Source: an uncultured bacterium
GTDB lineage: Bacteria; Cyanobacteriota; Vampirovibrionia; Gastranaerophilales; Gastranaerophilaceae
NCBI GenBank assembly: GCA_948742005.1
Contig: CAPYQR010000015.1
Span: 1-11,537 of the forward strand
DNA: 11,537 nt
Direction: 5' to 3'
The notes beneath the pieces were generated by a model that searched no databases, was not told the origin of the DNA, and was given only the letters and a program-made list of their open reading frames with translations. The number at the start of each line of letters is the position of its first letter. Position 1 is the stretch's first letter. Position numbers and translations under genes: made by a program. This document shows, one piece after another, positions 1 to 6,816 of this stretch.

Positions 1-570
1 GAGTAACCATAAGCATACAGCCCCTCGACTTTTATTGTTGCAGATTTAATCCCCGCTTCATCTCCATCTGATTTTTCCAAAAGTTCGGTTGAAAAACCCT
101 TTAATTGTGCCCAGCGAAGATACATTCTCAACAACATATCCGTCCAATCCTGCGCATCCGTACCGCCTGCTCCTGCATTAACCGTTAAAATGGCGCTGTT
201 TTTGTCATATTCTCCATTTAACATGTTTTCCAAATCGAATTTATCAAATTCTTTTTCCAAATTTTCTAAATTATCGCGACATTCCAAAATCAGATTTTCA
301 TCCTCTAATTCAAGCGCAACCAAAGAATCATCCAAAATATTTTTCCAGCAATTAAGTTTATTGAGTTTTGAATTGATTTCTTTTTGTTCTTTTAACAGTT
401 TTGAAGATAATTCCTGATTTTCCCAGATATTTTCACGTTTTAATTCTTCTTCAATGTTTTTCAATTTTTCATTCAATGATTTTGCGTCAAAGACACCTTT
501 CTATTGAAGAAAATCTTTCCGCAAGAGTTGATATTTTCTGTTTTAATTCATCAATTAAATTTATGTCCAT
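1..570 (-). CDS. prfB: Peptide chain release factor 2 (RF2), 5' part, programmed frameshift
   Basis: RF2 releases finished peptides at UGA and UAA stop codons on the ribosome. Reading leftward from the ATG at 570-568, zero frame gives 27 codons beginning MDINLIDELKQK and then meets UGA at 489-487. Shifting +1 there opens a frame that runs to the window edge. It contains a long charged helical N-terminal domain and then the RF2-type block AGAGGTDAQDWTDMLLRMY, typical of the domain before the stop-codon-reading and GGQ domains. Those C-terminal domains, including the GGQ motif, lie beyond base 1. The start has only a modest AAGG Shine-Dalgarno about 12 nt upstream. The gene is divergent from groES. 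RF2 rather than RF1 is supported by the frameshift and the WTDM block. Identification is very secure; the gene is incomplete only because of the window edge. Confidence 0.95.
487..501 (-). promoter_or_regulatory. RF2 programmed +1 frameshift site
   Basis: On the minus strand the order is AAAGG, TGT, CTT, TGA, C. An internal Shine-Dalgarno-like AAAGG (500-496) sits three bases before the slippery CTT (492-490), followed by the in-frame UGA at codon 28 (489-487) and a C, the poor-termination context. This is the autoregulatory site known from prfB: low RF2 lets the ribosome slip +1 and make more RF2. The internal Shine-Dalgarno is weaker than the usual AGGGGG form. Confidence 0.93.
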
Positions 571-602
571 AAAATTATTTTACCTTATCAAAAATTAAAA
601 TG

Positions 603-636
603 AATAATTAATTTTTTGTTAATAAAATTAATTATT
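603..636. repeat. Perfect AT-rich inverted repeat between prfB and groES
   Basis: Thirteen bases at 603-615 (AATAATTAATTTT) are perfectly complementary to 624-636, with an 8-nt gap. It lies in the shared upstream region of divergent prfB and groES, just before or overlapping a weak groES promoter guess (TTAATT 628-633, 17 nt, TATGAT 651-656). It could be an operator for either gene. Because both arms are pure A/T in an AT-rich genome, the match is less improbable than its length suggests. No CIRCE-type operator (TTAGCACTC-N9-GAGTGCTAA) is present upstream of groES. Confidence 0.4.
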
Positions 637-695
637 TTAAAAATAGCCTATATGATATTATTGTTAAATGAAAATAATAGTATAGGAGGAATATT

Positions 696-983
696 ATGAT
701 TAAACCTTTAGCAGACAGAATTGTAATTAAAGTTATTGATGATGTACAACAAACATCAGGCGGAATTTTTATTCCCGACAGTGCAAAAGAAAAACCTCAA
801 AAAGGCGAAGTAGTAGCTGTTGGTGCAGGAAAAACAATGGATTCAGGCGAAAAAGAACCCATGGAAGTTAAAGTAGGCGATGTTGTTTTATTTGCAAAAT
901 ATTCAGGAACAGATGTTAAAGTTAACGATGTTGAATATAAAATTATCTCCGTAAAAGATGCTTTAGCTATCATTGAAGCTTAG
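696..983 (+). CDS. groES: Co-chaperonin GroES (Hsp10)
   Basis: GroES forms the heptameric lid of the GroEL folding chamber in the cytoplasm. The 95-residue product has the normal family length. It shows the start block IKPLADRIVIKV, the mobile loop with the hydrophobic GGIFIPD segment (about residues 22-28), the KGEVVAVGAGK block, and the terminal GTDVKVNDVEYKIISVKD strand region. The ATG at 696 is preceded by an excellent AGGAGGA (684-690). It is the first gene of a groES-groEL pair, with a 159-nt spacer that is unusually long and structured. The last codons and stop form one arm of a large hairpin (971-1022), so the coding end also carries RNA structure. Very secure. Confidence 0.98.
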   Translation: MIKPLADRIVIKVIDDVQQTSGGIFIPDSAKEKPQKGEVVAVGAGKTMDSGEKEPMEVKVGDVVLFAKYSGTDVKVNDVEYKIISVKDALAIIEA

Positions 984-1022
984 AACATTAGTGCGACTGC
1001 ACTTATGTTATAAGCTTCAATG
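971..1022 (+). promoter_or_regulatory. Long hairpin at the groES stop codon (structure A)
   Basis: A 52-nt near-perfect stem-loop. CATTGAAGCTTA (971-982) pairs with TAAGCTTCAATG (1011-1022) over 12 bp. After one mismatch AACAT pairs with ATGTT, and after another AGTGC pairs with GCACT around a GACT loop. It covers the last groES codons and most of the stop codon. There is no T-tract after it, so it is not a classical terminator. It may protect the groES 3' end or mark an mRNA processing site. Its right arm is also used by structure B, so the two cannot form at once. Confidence 0.6.
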
Positions 1023-1096
1023 CAAAAGGTGTGTGAGGGCGTGATAGCGAAGCGGTGAGCTTCGATAGACAGCCCAAAACCTTACCACATTGAAGC
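1014..1096 (+). promoter_or_regulatory. Nested stem structure in the groES-groEL spacer (structure B)
   Basis: GCTTCAATG (1014-1022) is perfectly complementary to CATTGAAGC (1088-1096). Inside it AAGGT (1026-1030) pairs with ACCTT (1079-1083), GGGC (1037-1040) with GCCC (1072-1075), and CGAAGC (1048-1053) with GCTTCG (1059-1064) around a GGTGA loop. The element is richer in G and C than the sequence around it. It may be a cis-acting RNA controlling groEL dosage or stability, or a dispersed palindromic repeat that landed between the genes. I do not recognise it as a named RNA family. Confidence 0.55.
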
Positions 1097-1127
1097 ATAT
1101 AAATATATTAATCAGTTAGTAAATTAA

Positions 1128-2795
<1,668 letters not shown>

Positions 2796-2817
2796 TAAAA
2801 TTCTCATCACAAAACTT

Positions 2818-2852
2818 AATCGCGGGAACTTTTAAATCAAGTTCCCGCGATT
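2818..2852. terminator. Bidirectional terminator between groEL and dnaX
   Basis: A 14-bp perfect stem, AATCGCGGGAACTT (2818-2831) with its complement at 2839-2852, closes a 7-nt loop and is followed by TTATTATT on the plus strand. It has AT-rich flanks on both sides and sits between the convergent groEL and dnaX stops, so it probably serves both. Confidence 0.9.
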
Positions 2853-2858
2853 TTATTA

Positions 2859-4715
2859 TTACTCAACAATCCTTCCGCCGAATTGTTCTATCATTTCTTG
2901 GACTTTTGGGCTGTAGTATTTTTTTTCTTCATCAAAATCTTCATCGTCAAAATCATCAAAAGATTTATGGCGGGGTTTGGAAAATTCGTTTTTTTGAGAA
3001 TATGTTGTTTCTTGGTTTGAATAATTTTGAGAATAAGTGGAATTTGATTGGTAATTTGAATTTTGGGTTTGTTTATCTTGATATTGATAACTTTGATTTT
3101 GTGAATTATTATATTGAGGTTTTGAAGCAAAGTTTGATTTAACTTCAATTGTTTTTGTTTCGGGGGTGATTTTGATAAATTCCAGTTCTAAATCAGGATA
3201 AAGCGATTTGAGCGCTTTTTCCAATATGTTTAGTTTATTTGGCATCTTTGCTTGATTTAAGGCGTTTTCGTGGGTAAAACCCAGAGTTATTTTGTTATCT
3301 TTAACGCTGACAAGCTTGGAAGTTCCTGAATATAGAGCGCGTGTCGGAAGTGAGGGAATCGCATCTAAAACATTCAGCCAAATTTGTGCGCCGTCTTGTT
3401 TTTGCACAACTTCAGAAGAAATTGCAGAATTTTTTTCGCTTTTAATGTCGCTGTCTTGAACTTTTTCAGGTTCTTGGGTTTGTTTTTCTTGTTCTGTTGG
3501 TTTTTTGGAAATCTCTTCTTTCAAAGAATCTGTTTTTAATTCTTTTTCAAATGTTTTTACAGGTGTTTGCTGTTCTTTTTGCGGAATATTTTGAATTTTT
3601 TGCACTTCTAACACTAAATCCGGTTTTGAAGCGGCAATTGCTGCCAGTTCCGTCCAAAGGTAAGGGTTTGTTGAGATTTTAATTTCTTTATAATATTCAA
3701 TAAAAATATTTAAAATTTTAATCAATTTATCTTTATCAAAATTAAAAGATTTAATTTTTTGAATATCTTCATCAATTAACGAGGTAAAATTTTTGATGTT
3801 TTCTGTATTTGATGAATTTGTTACCAAAATCACATTTCTTAAAAATTCAATAAAATTTTCCGATAAATTCCTTGGTTCATTCCCTTTGGAATAAATTGCA
3901 TCAATCGTCAAAAGAGAATTCTCGACATCTTGATTTATGATATTGTTCAACAATTTCAACAAAACATCAAGATTGATTTTGCCTAAAAGTTCTTCGATTA
4001 AATCTTTACTTATTTCTTCTTTGACCCCTAAAATACTGACCTGGTCAAGCAAAGCAAGGGAATCTCGTAATCCTCCTGAAACATTTTTTGCTATTGTAAA
4101 AAGTGCTTCATCAGTTATTTTTATATTTTCAATATCTGAAATTTCTCTTAATCTTTTGACAATGTCATTTGTTGTAATTCTTCTCAAATCAAATCTCTGA
4201 CAGCGCGAAACAATTGTTTCAAGGACTTTGTGAGGTTCTGTTGTTGCTAAGATAAAAATAACATTTTTAGGAGGTTCTTCAAAAGTTTTTAAAAGTGCGT
4301 TAAAAGCATCGTTTGAGAGCATGTGGACTTCATCTATTATAAAAATTTTATATTTCCCATTAATCGGCGCGTATTGAACCTGCGCAATCAAATCTTTTGC
4401 ATCTTGAATTCCGCGGTTTGATGCCGCGTCAATTTCAATAACATCAAGTCCCGAAGCGTTTGTAATATCTACACAGCTTGCGCATTTTTGACAGGGTTCT
4501 AATGTCGGACCATGTTCACAATTAAGCGATTTAGCGAGAATTCTTGCGCTTGAAGTTTTGCCTGTTCCCCTCGGCCCGCAAAACAAATAAGCATTTGCAA
4601 TTCTGTTTAATTCAATCGCATTTGACAACGCTTTAACTAAACTCTCTTGCCCGACAACATCTTTAAAAGACTGCGGGCGATATTTTCTAAACAACGGCAA
4701 ATAATTTTGTTCCAT
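2859..4715 (-). CDS. dnaX: DNA polymerase III subunit gamma/tau (clamp loader ATPase)
   Basis: DnaX is the ATPase of the clamp loader that puts the sliding clamp onto primed DNA and tethers replicase. The 618-residue product begins MEQNYLPLFRKYRPQSF, the standard DnaX start. It shows Walker A GPRGTGKT (47-54), a zinc-binding set of cysteines at about 66, 75, 78 and 81, Walker B IFIIDEVH (124-131), sensor 1 around FILATTEPHKV, and the SRC motif (170-172). The lid and oligomerisation domains follow to about residue 370. Then comes a Lys/Glu/Gln-rich linker, a tau-like domain, a long Gln/Asn/Ser/Tyr-rich low-complexity stretch (roughly 525-580), and an acidic end closing with QFGGRIVE. A run of eight A on the coding strand (2919-2926) lies only 19 codons before the stop, too late to yield a gamma/tau pair. 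Secure. Confidence 0.97.
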   Translation of the reverse strand: MEQNYLPLFRKYRPQSFKDVVGQESLVKALSNAIELNRIANAYLFCGPRGTGKTSSARILAKSLNCEHGPTLEPCQKCASCVDITNASGLDVIEIDAASNRGIQDAKDLIAQVQYAPINGKYKIFIIDEVHMLSNDAFNALLKTFEEPPKNVIFILATTEPHKVLETIVSRCQRFDLRRITTNDIVKRLREISDIENIKITDEALFTIAKNVSGGLRDSLALLDQVSILGVKEEISKDLIEELLGKINLDVLLKLLNNIINQDVENSLLTIDAIYSKGNEPRNLSENFIEFLRNVILVTNSSNTENIKNFTSLIDEDIQKIKSFNFDKDKLIKILNIFIEYYKEIKISTNPYLWTELAAIAASKPDLVLEVQKIQNIPQKEQQTPVKTFEKELKTDSLKEEISKKPTEQEKQTQEPEKVQDSDIKSEKNSAISSEVVQKQDGAQIWLNVLDAIPSLPTRALYSGTSKLVSVKDNKITLGFTHENALNQAKMPNKLNILEKALKSLYPDLELEFIKITPETKTIEVKSNFASKPQYNNSQNQSYQYQDKQTQNSNYQSNSTYSQNYSNQETTYSQKNEFSKPRHKSFDDFDDEDFDEEKKYYSPKVQEMIEQFGGRIVE

Positions 4716-4798
4716 GGTTTTATTTTAACACGTAACAAAAAAATTAACATGATTCAAAATTTGTTCTGCGATTTTGTGTCATAACCTTATTTTAACTT

Positions 4799-4827
4799 TT
4801 GTAAAAGCAGGTCGGGTTTGGTATAAT
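4799..4827 (+). promoter_or_regulatory. Promoter of the 25-residue peptide gene
   Basis: TTGTAA (4799-4804), a 17-nt spacer, and a perfect TATAAT (4822-4827) with an upstream TGG that makes an extended -10. Predicted start is near 4834. This is one of the best sigma-70-like promoters in the window, yet the only gene after it is the 25-codon ORF at 4905. Confidence 0.75.
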
Positions 4828-4845
4828 AATTTTAAAGGGTAGTAC

Positions 4846-4898
4846 AACTCTGCCTCCGGCACAGACATTTTACTAAGAAATGGCCGGAAAGGAGAGTT
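4846..4898 (+). promoter_or_regulatory. 5' UTR hairpin hiding the ribosome binding site
   Basis: AACTCT (4846-4851) pairs with AGAGTT (4893-4898), CC (4853-4854) with GG (4891-4892), and TCCGGC (4855-4860) with GCCGGA (4883-4888): 14 bp with small bulges. The Shine-Dalgarno AAAGGAGAG (4888-4896) lies almost wholly in the 3' arm, so translation of the peptide at 4905 should be blocked unless the RNA is processed or refolded. Such occlusion is common in type I toxin mRNAs. Confidence 0.6.
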
Positions 4899-4904
4899 AA
4901 AACT

Positions 4905-4982
4905 ATGATTGACAAAATAATAATGCTACTAATCGTAGCAACGCTATTCATAGTAGCACTTAACTTATTTGTTAAATTATAG
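4905..4982 (+). CDS. 25-residue hydrophobic peptide, candidate type I toxin
   Basis: ATG at 4905, 25 codons, TAG at 4980-4982. The peptide starts MIDKIIMLLIVAT and ends NLFVKL: charged ends around one uninterrupted hydrophobic stretch (about residues 5-22), i.e. a single membrane-spanning helix. A Shine-Dalgarno (GGAGAG) lies 9-10 nt upstream but is sequestered by the hairpin at 4846-4898. Codon choice leans to CTA and ATA, unlike the TTA/ATT habit of the neighbouring housekeeping genes. An opposite promoter (5041-5068) would produce an antisense RNA over the 3' UTR and most of the ORF. I infer a membrane-acting type I toxin. I do not recognise it as Fst, Ldr, Ibs, TisB or TxpA by sequence. 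Alternatives are a small membrane regulatory subunit or a leader peptide; no downstream partner gene on the strand argues against a leader. Confidence 0.6.
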   Translation: MIDKIIMLLIVATLFIVALNLFVKL

Positions 4983-5034
4983 GGTACTAAGTGAAGTTCC
5001 AAGGAAGTAACGTTTCTTTGGGGCTTCCCCCTAT
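4911..5034 (-). ncRNA. Candidate antisense RNA (antitoxin) to the 25-residue peptide gene
   Basis: From a predicted start near 5034 the RNA would run leftward through the 3' UTR hairpin and most of the peptide ORF. It would stop at a hairpin in which TGCTACT pairs with AGTAGCA (plus-strand 4952-4958 and 4924-4930), with an inner TAGC/GCTA, followed by TTATTATTTTG. Length is about 125 nt. The terminator lies entirely inside the peptide coding sequence, so those codons serve two purposes. Antisense control of toxin translation or stability is inferred from layout alone. Confidence 0.5.
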
Positions 5035-5035
5035 A
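4978..5035 (+). other. 3' UTR hairpin of the 25-residue peptide mRNA
   Basis: A closing stem TATAGGG (4978-4984) with CCCTATA (5029-5035) encloses a 14-bp hairpin, 4993-5006 with 5014-5027, including G-U pairs, around loop GTAACGT. There is no T-tract directly after it. The same segment is the predicted 5' hairpin of the antisense RNA, so complementary loops would face each other, as in kissing-loop type I systems. Confidence 0.5.
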
Positions 5036-5040
5036 TTTAC

Positions 5041-5068
5041 ATTATACCTCATTTATTACAAAATTCAA
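5041..5068 (-). promoter_or_regulatory. Antisense promoter facing the 25-residue peptide gene
   Basis: On the minus strand TTGAAT (5068-5063), a 16-nt spacer and a perfect TATAAT (5046-5041). It points into the 3' end of the peptide transcript and has no protein gene of its own downstream. Confidence 0.6.
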
Positions 5069-5076
5069 GACATGAA

Positions 5077-5125
5077 AAAATCTAATCAGCTTTGTATTAA
5101 CGCTAAAATGCTTATTGATAGATTA
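5077..5125 (-). terminator. Likely terminator of the XRE gene ending at 5123
   Basis: On the minus strand AATCTA (5124-5119), overlapping the stop codon region, can pair with TAGATT (5084-5079). The stem extends by TCA/TGA across a one-base bulge, and a T-run follows (about 5080-5075). The loop is long (about 30 nt), so strength is uncertain. Confidence 0.4.
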
Positions 5126-5476
5126 TTTTAGATTTTGTTTTGTCAAAAGTGCAATAAAATCAAGGGTGAATTGGAGTTTATCTTCTTCTAATTCGGTTAG
5201 GGAGATATTTATTGCTTTTATTAGTTCTTGTTTTGATGATAATTTTTGTTTGGAGAAATAATCTGCGACAGAAAACAAGACGGCAGGGGAAATGCTGAAT
5301 TTATTGCAAATTGCAGAGGCGGTTTCGGGAGATGGATAGGATTTGGAATTTTCAATTTGACTTATTGATTGCATTTGTAAATCAATAAGCTCTGCAAATT
5401 TAATCTGAGACAATTCATTATATTCTCTTAATCTTTTGACGTTATTGCCAACGATTTTTTTAACATCTATTTCCAT
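5123..5476 (-). CDS. XRE-family helix-turn-helix regulator (117 aa)
   Basis: A small DNA-binding protein with a Cro/C1-type domain at about residues 8-65. The scaffold VKRLREYNELSQIKFAEL leads into the turn and recognition helix SISQIENSK, then helices 4-5 ending SPAVLF. The C-terminal half (about 75-117) is helical and charged, without a recognisable domain, and may dimerise. No strong Shine-Dalgarno precedes the ATG at 5476; a possible promoter lies at 5530-5556. It ends next to the 25-residue peptide/antisense pair, but no evidence links them. Likely a single-gene autoregulator or the repressor remnant of a mobile element; target unknown. Confidence 0.85.
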   Translation of the reverse strand: MEIDVKKIVGNNVKRLREYNELSQIKFAELIDLQMQSISQIENSKSYPSPETASAICNKFSISPAVLFSVADYFSKQKLSSKQELIKAINISLTELEEDKLQFTLDFIALLTKQNLK

Positions 5477-5529
5477 ATAACAAGGCTAGCTTTTTAATTA
5501 TTGATTTACTATCATTTATTACGTTTAAG

Positions 5530-5556
5530 ATTATAACTATTGCTTTAGTTCATCAA
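5530..5556 (-). promoter_or_regulatory. Possible promoter of the 117-aa XRE gene
   Basis: A perfect TATAAT on the minus strand (5535-5530), with TTGATG (5556-5551) 15 nt upstream. The spacing is shorter than ideal. Confidence 0.35.
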
Positions 5557-5584
5557 ATTCAATAAAGCATTTTGCCATAAATTA

Positions 5585-5926
5585 TTATTGTTTAATGCCT
5601 TTTACCATTCTATAAACCAAATCCAATACTTCAGATTCAACTCCGTTCAACATTTCATTAATGGCTTCCAGTTTTTCGTTTTTTTCCTTACATTCTGCAA
5701 CTTCACCAAACAAAAAGAATTCATGTGGTTTTTTATCAAATTCCTTGCAAAGCTTTACCAATAGATTTGCCGAAATAAATCTTGCACCAGTTTCTACTTT
5801 ACTTAAAGTTTTAGGCTCGACTTTAATTTTAAAAGCAAGTTCTTCTTGCGTTAATTTCAGCCTTTTTCTTTCAATTTTTATAATTTTACCAATATTTTTG
5901 CTTAAAACTTCTTTTGTATATTTCAT
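5585..5926 (-). CDS. XRE-family helix-turn-helix regulator (113 aa)
   Basis: The Cro/C1-type domain occupies about residues 10-72. The classic IERKRLKLTQEELAFKI leads through the turn to the recognition helix EPKTLSKVETG and then LLVKLCKEFDKKPHEFF. The C-terminal tail (about 80-113) looks like a short helix, and the gene ends GIKQ. It is the second minus-strand XRE gene in a row, about 108 nt from the 117-aa one, but the two are only loosely similar, so this is not a simple recent duplication. No good Shine-Dalgarno is seen before the ATG; an extended -10 lies at 6006-6014. Regulatory target unknown. Confidence 0.87.
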   Translation of the reverse strand: MKYTKEVLSKNIGKIIKIERKRLKLTQEELAFKIKVEPKTLSKVETGARFISANLLVKLCKEFDKKPHEFFLFGEVAECKEKNEKLEAINEMLNGVESEVLDLVYRMVKGIKQ

Positions 5927-6005
5927 ATTATCAAGACTATTAAACTTTAAAATTTAATACCAGATTCTTTTTGGCAATATCTAGACAAAAAAGACTTATT
6001 AATAT

Positions 6006-6014
6006 ATTATACCA
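6006..6014 (-). promoter_or_regulatory. Extended -10 promoter for the 113-aa XRE gene
   Basis: On the minus strand TGG followed by a perfect TATAAT (6011-6006), an extended -10. The best -35 guess is poor (TTACCG, 19 nt away), which extended -10 promoters tolerate. Predicted start is near 5999. Confidence 0.5.
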
Positions 6015-6056
6015 ATAGGTTAAATACATACGGTAACAGCGGAAGTAAAATTCATA

Positions 6057-6362
6057 ATGGAAAAAATATATATTTCAAAATCCGACCAAAAATACATCAA
6101 AGAAGCTTTTGAATCCATGCGCGAAAAAGAACAGGAAGCATGCGAAATTATTAACGAAATCAGTTCTAAAATCGAAGATTTCTATAGCATGATAAATCTT
6201 GTCGGGGAATTAAACGTTATAAATGTTGAATTAGGGGATAAATATTATGATTTTTTTGAAAGATGCATAAAAGTTTATTGGAACGGAGGATATAACGTAA
6301 AAAACGGAGAAAATGACGGACACAACAGGGGAAGCAGAATAATATTTAAAGAATATAAATAA
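6057..6362 (+). CDS. Hypothetical protein, 101 aa
   Basis: I do not recognise this protein. It starts MEKIYISKSDQKYIKEAF and its first half is strongly helical and charged (about 8-45, possibly coiled coil). The middle is SMINLVGELNVINVELGDKYYDFF, and the end is Gly/Asn/basic, with NGGYNVKNGENDGHN and then IIFKEYK. No signal peptide or membrane segment is seen. The start is weakly supported: GGAAG (6041-6045) about 11 nt before the ATG. It is divergent from the 113-aa XRE gene, a common layout for a regulator and the gene it controls. Its opening (MEK-Y-I) loosely resembles the 68-aa protein at 7484-7690. The stop codon is overlapped by the terminator of a predicted minus-strand RNA. Confidence 0.65.
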   Translation: MEKIYISKSDQKYIKEAFESMREKEQEACEIINEISSKIEDFYSMINLVGELNVINVELGDKYYDFFERCIKVYWNGGYNVKNGENDGHNRGSRIIFKEYK

Positions 6363-6434
6363 AAAAACTCAAATCCCTCTTTCGAAGAATTTGAGTAATT
6401 GCTTTAATTTCTTAAAGCAAAAAATACTTCTCTT
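6359..6434 (-). ncRNA. Candidate small structured RNA with own promoter and terminator
   Basis: On the minus strand two hairpins follow a promoter. The first is TTGCTTTAA with TTAAAGCAA closing a GAAA tetraloop (6419-6398). The second is ACTCAAAT with ATTTGAGT (6395-6366), an inner TCTT/AAGA stem and a GGG bulge. It is followed at once by a run of seven T, a textbook intrinsic terminator. The GNRA loop and the T-run both fit the minus strand and not the plus. The RNA is about 75 nt and has no ORF of note; its tail touches the stop of the 101-aa gene. It may instead be just the terminator of longer minus-strand transcripts from the peptide gene at 6730. Confidence 0.5.
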
Positions 6435-6440
6435 GTATTT

Positions 6441-6470
6441 ATTATATTACAAAATAATATTTTTAAACAA
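6441..6470 (-). promoter_or_regulatory. Promoter for the small RNA at 6359-6434
   Basis: On the minus strand TTGTTT (6470-6465), an 18-nt spacer and a perfect TATAAT (6446-6441). Confidence 0.5.
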
Positions 6471-6540
6471 CTTTTTTGAAAAATTTTAAGCAATGTTAAA
6501 TCTTTTTTTAATAAAATTCCATTCATTTACAAGTTACATC

Positions 6541-6569
6541 TTGACAAAGCGGGGAATATAGTAAATAAT
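6541..6569 (+). promoter_or_regulatory. Antisense promoter facing the 30-residue peptide gene
   Basis: A perfect TTGACA (6541-6546), a 17-nt spacer and AATAAT (6564-6569, five of six). Predicted start is near 6576. There is no protein gene downstream on this strand before a terminator about 100 nt later. Confidence 0.7.
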
Positions 6570-6575
6570 AATAAA

Positions 6576-6683
6576 AACAGTCGGGCTTTGAAAGTATCGT
6601 CAAATACTTTCAAATTTTAACTCTCGATTTGTTAGTGTTAACTAACTAGCACTAAAATTAACGCGATTAGTGCTAGTTTTTTA
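6576..6683 (+). ncRNA. Candidate antisense RNA (antitoxin) to the 30-residue peptide gene
   Basis: From the TTGACA promoter, an RNA of about 110 nt. It carries a 10-bp hairpin TTTGAAAGTA/TACTTTCAAA (6587-6596 with 6605-6614) and a small GTTAGT/ACTAAC hairpin (6631-6646). It ends in a perfect 12-bp intrinsic terminator, AACTAGCACTAA (6644-6655) with TTAGTGCTAGTT (6667-6678), then a run of T to 6682. It is fully complementary to the 3' UTR and the C-terminal half of the peptide ORF at 6638-6730. Promoter plus terminator with no ORF makes a real RNA likely; the antitoxin role is inferred. Confidence 0.62.
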
Positions 6684-6811
6684 ATATCAGTAAATGATAA
6701 TAATATCACCAGCATTAACTTTGTTAACATAGGCATCACCTCTTCTCTATCAGGATGTGTCCGAATTTAATGTTCGAGCCGTAGAGATTTGGTTTCGAGA
6801 GTGCCAGACTG
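6578..6811 (-). other. 5'-3' foldback of the 30-residue peptide mRNA
   Basis: The predicted 5' end of the minus-strand mRNA is complementary to its 3' end in two blocks. One is 6803-6811 with 6578-6586 (8 of 9 pairs). The other, directly adjacent, is 6795-6802 with 6620-6627 (8 of 8). The 28-nt hairpin 6587-6614 is flipped out between the two 3' partners. After the 3' block comes TTTTTATTATTATTT. The result is a closed panhandle over the whole mRNA (about 235 nt), comparable to the foldback that keeps full-length hok mRNA inactive. In the 5' UTR, TCTCTA (6787-6782) can also pair with TAGAGA (6749-6744) just before the Shine-Dalgarno. Confidence 0.5.
6638..6730 (-). CDS. 30-residue hydrophobic peptide, candidate type I toxin
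   Basis: ATG at 6730, 30 codons, TAA at 6640-6638. The Shine-Dalgarno GAGGTG lies 5-6 nt upstream. Another in-frame ATG two codons earlier is too close to it to be the main start. The peptide begins MLTKLMLVILLSF, has a short polar centre TDIKK, and ends LALIALILVLVS: two hydrophobic stretches, nearly all Leu/Ile/Val/Ala. It could be one interrupted membrane helix or a surface-lying amphipath. A good -10 precedes its transcript, and an opposing RNA covers its 3' half. The terminator of that RNA is encoded in codons for the LALIALIL stretch. I infer a type I toxin by layout, not by sequence match. An antisense-regulated small membrane protein of other function is the alternative. Confidence 0.58.
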   Translation of the reverse strand: MLTKLMLVILLSFTDIKKLALIALILVLVS

Positions 6812-6816
6812 TTTTG

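Noticed and set aside
190..598. Two plus-strand ORFs opposite prfB
   Set aside because: They are low-complexity Ser/Phe-rich shadows of the RF2 coding strand, without ribosome sites.
2919..2926. Run of eight A (coding strand) in dnaX as a gamma/tau frameshift site
   Set aside because: It lies 19 codons before the stop. Slippage either way changes only the last residues, so it would not make a short gamma form.
6646..6676. CIRCE-like arms (TAGCACT ... AGTGCTA) within the 30-residue peptide gene
   Set aside because: The gap between arms is 15 nt rather than the 11 nt implied by CIRCE. It is not upstream of a chaperone gene, and it is fully explained as the antisense RNA terminator followed by a T-run.
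6805..6810. CAGACT near the 30-residue peptide promoter as a binding site of the 89-aa XRE protein
   Set aside because: Only six bases match one half of the palindrome, there is no second half, and the sequence is already explained by the 5'-3' mRNA pairing.
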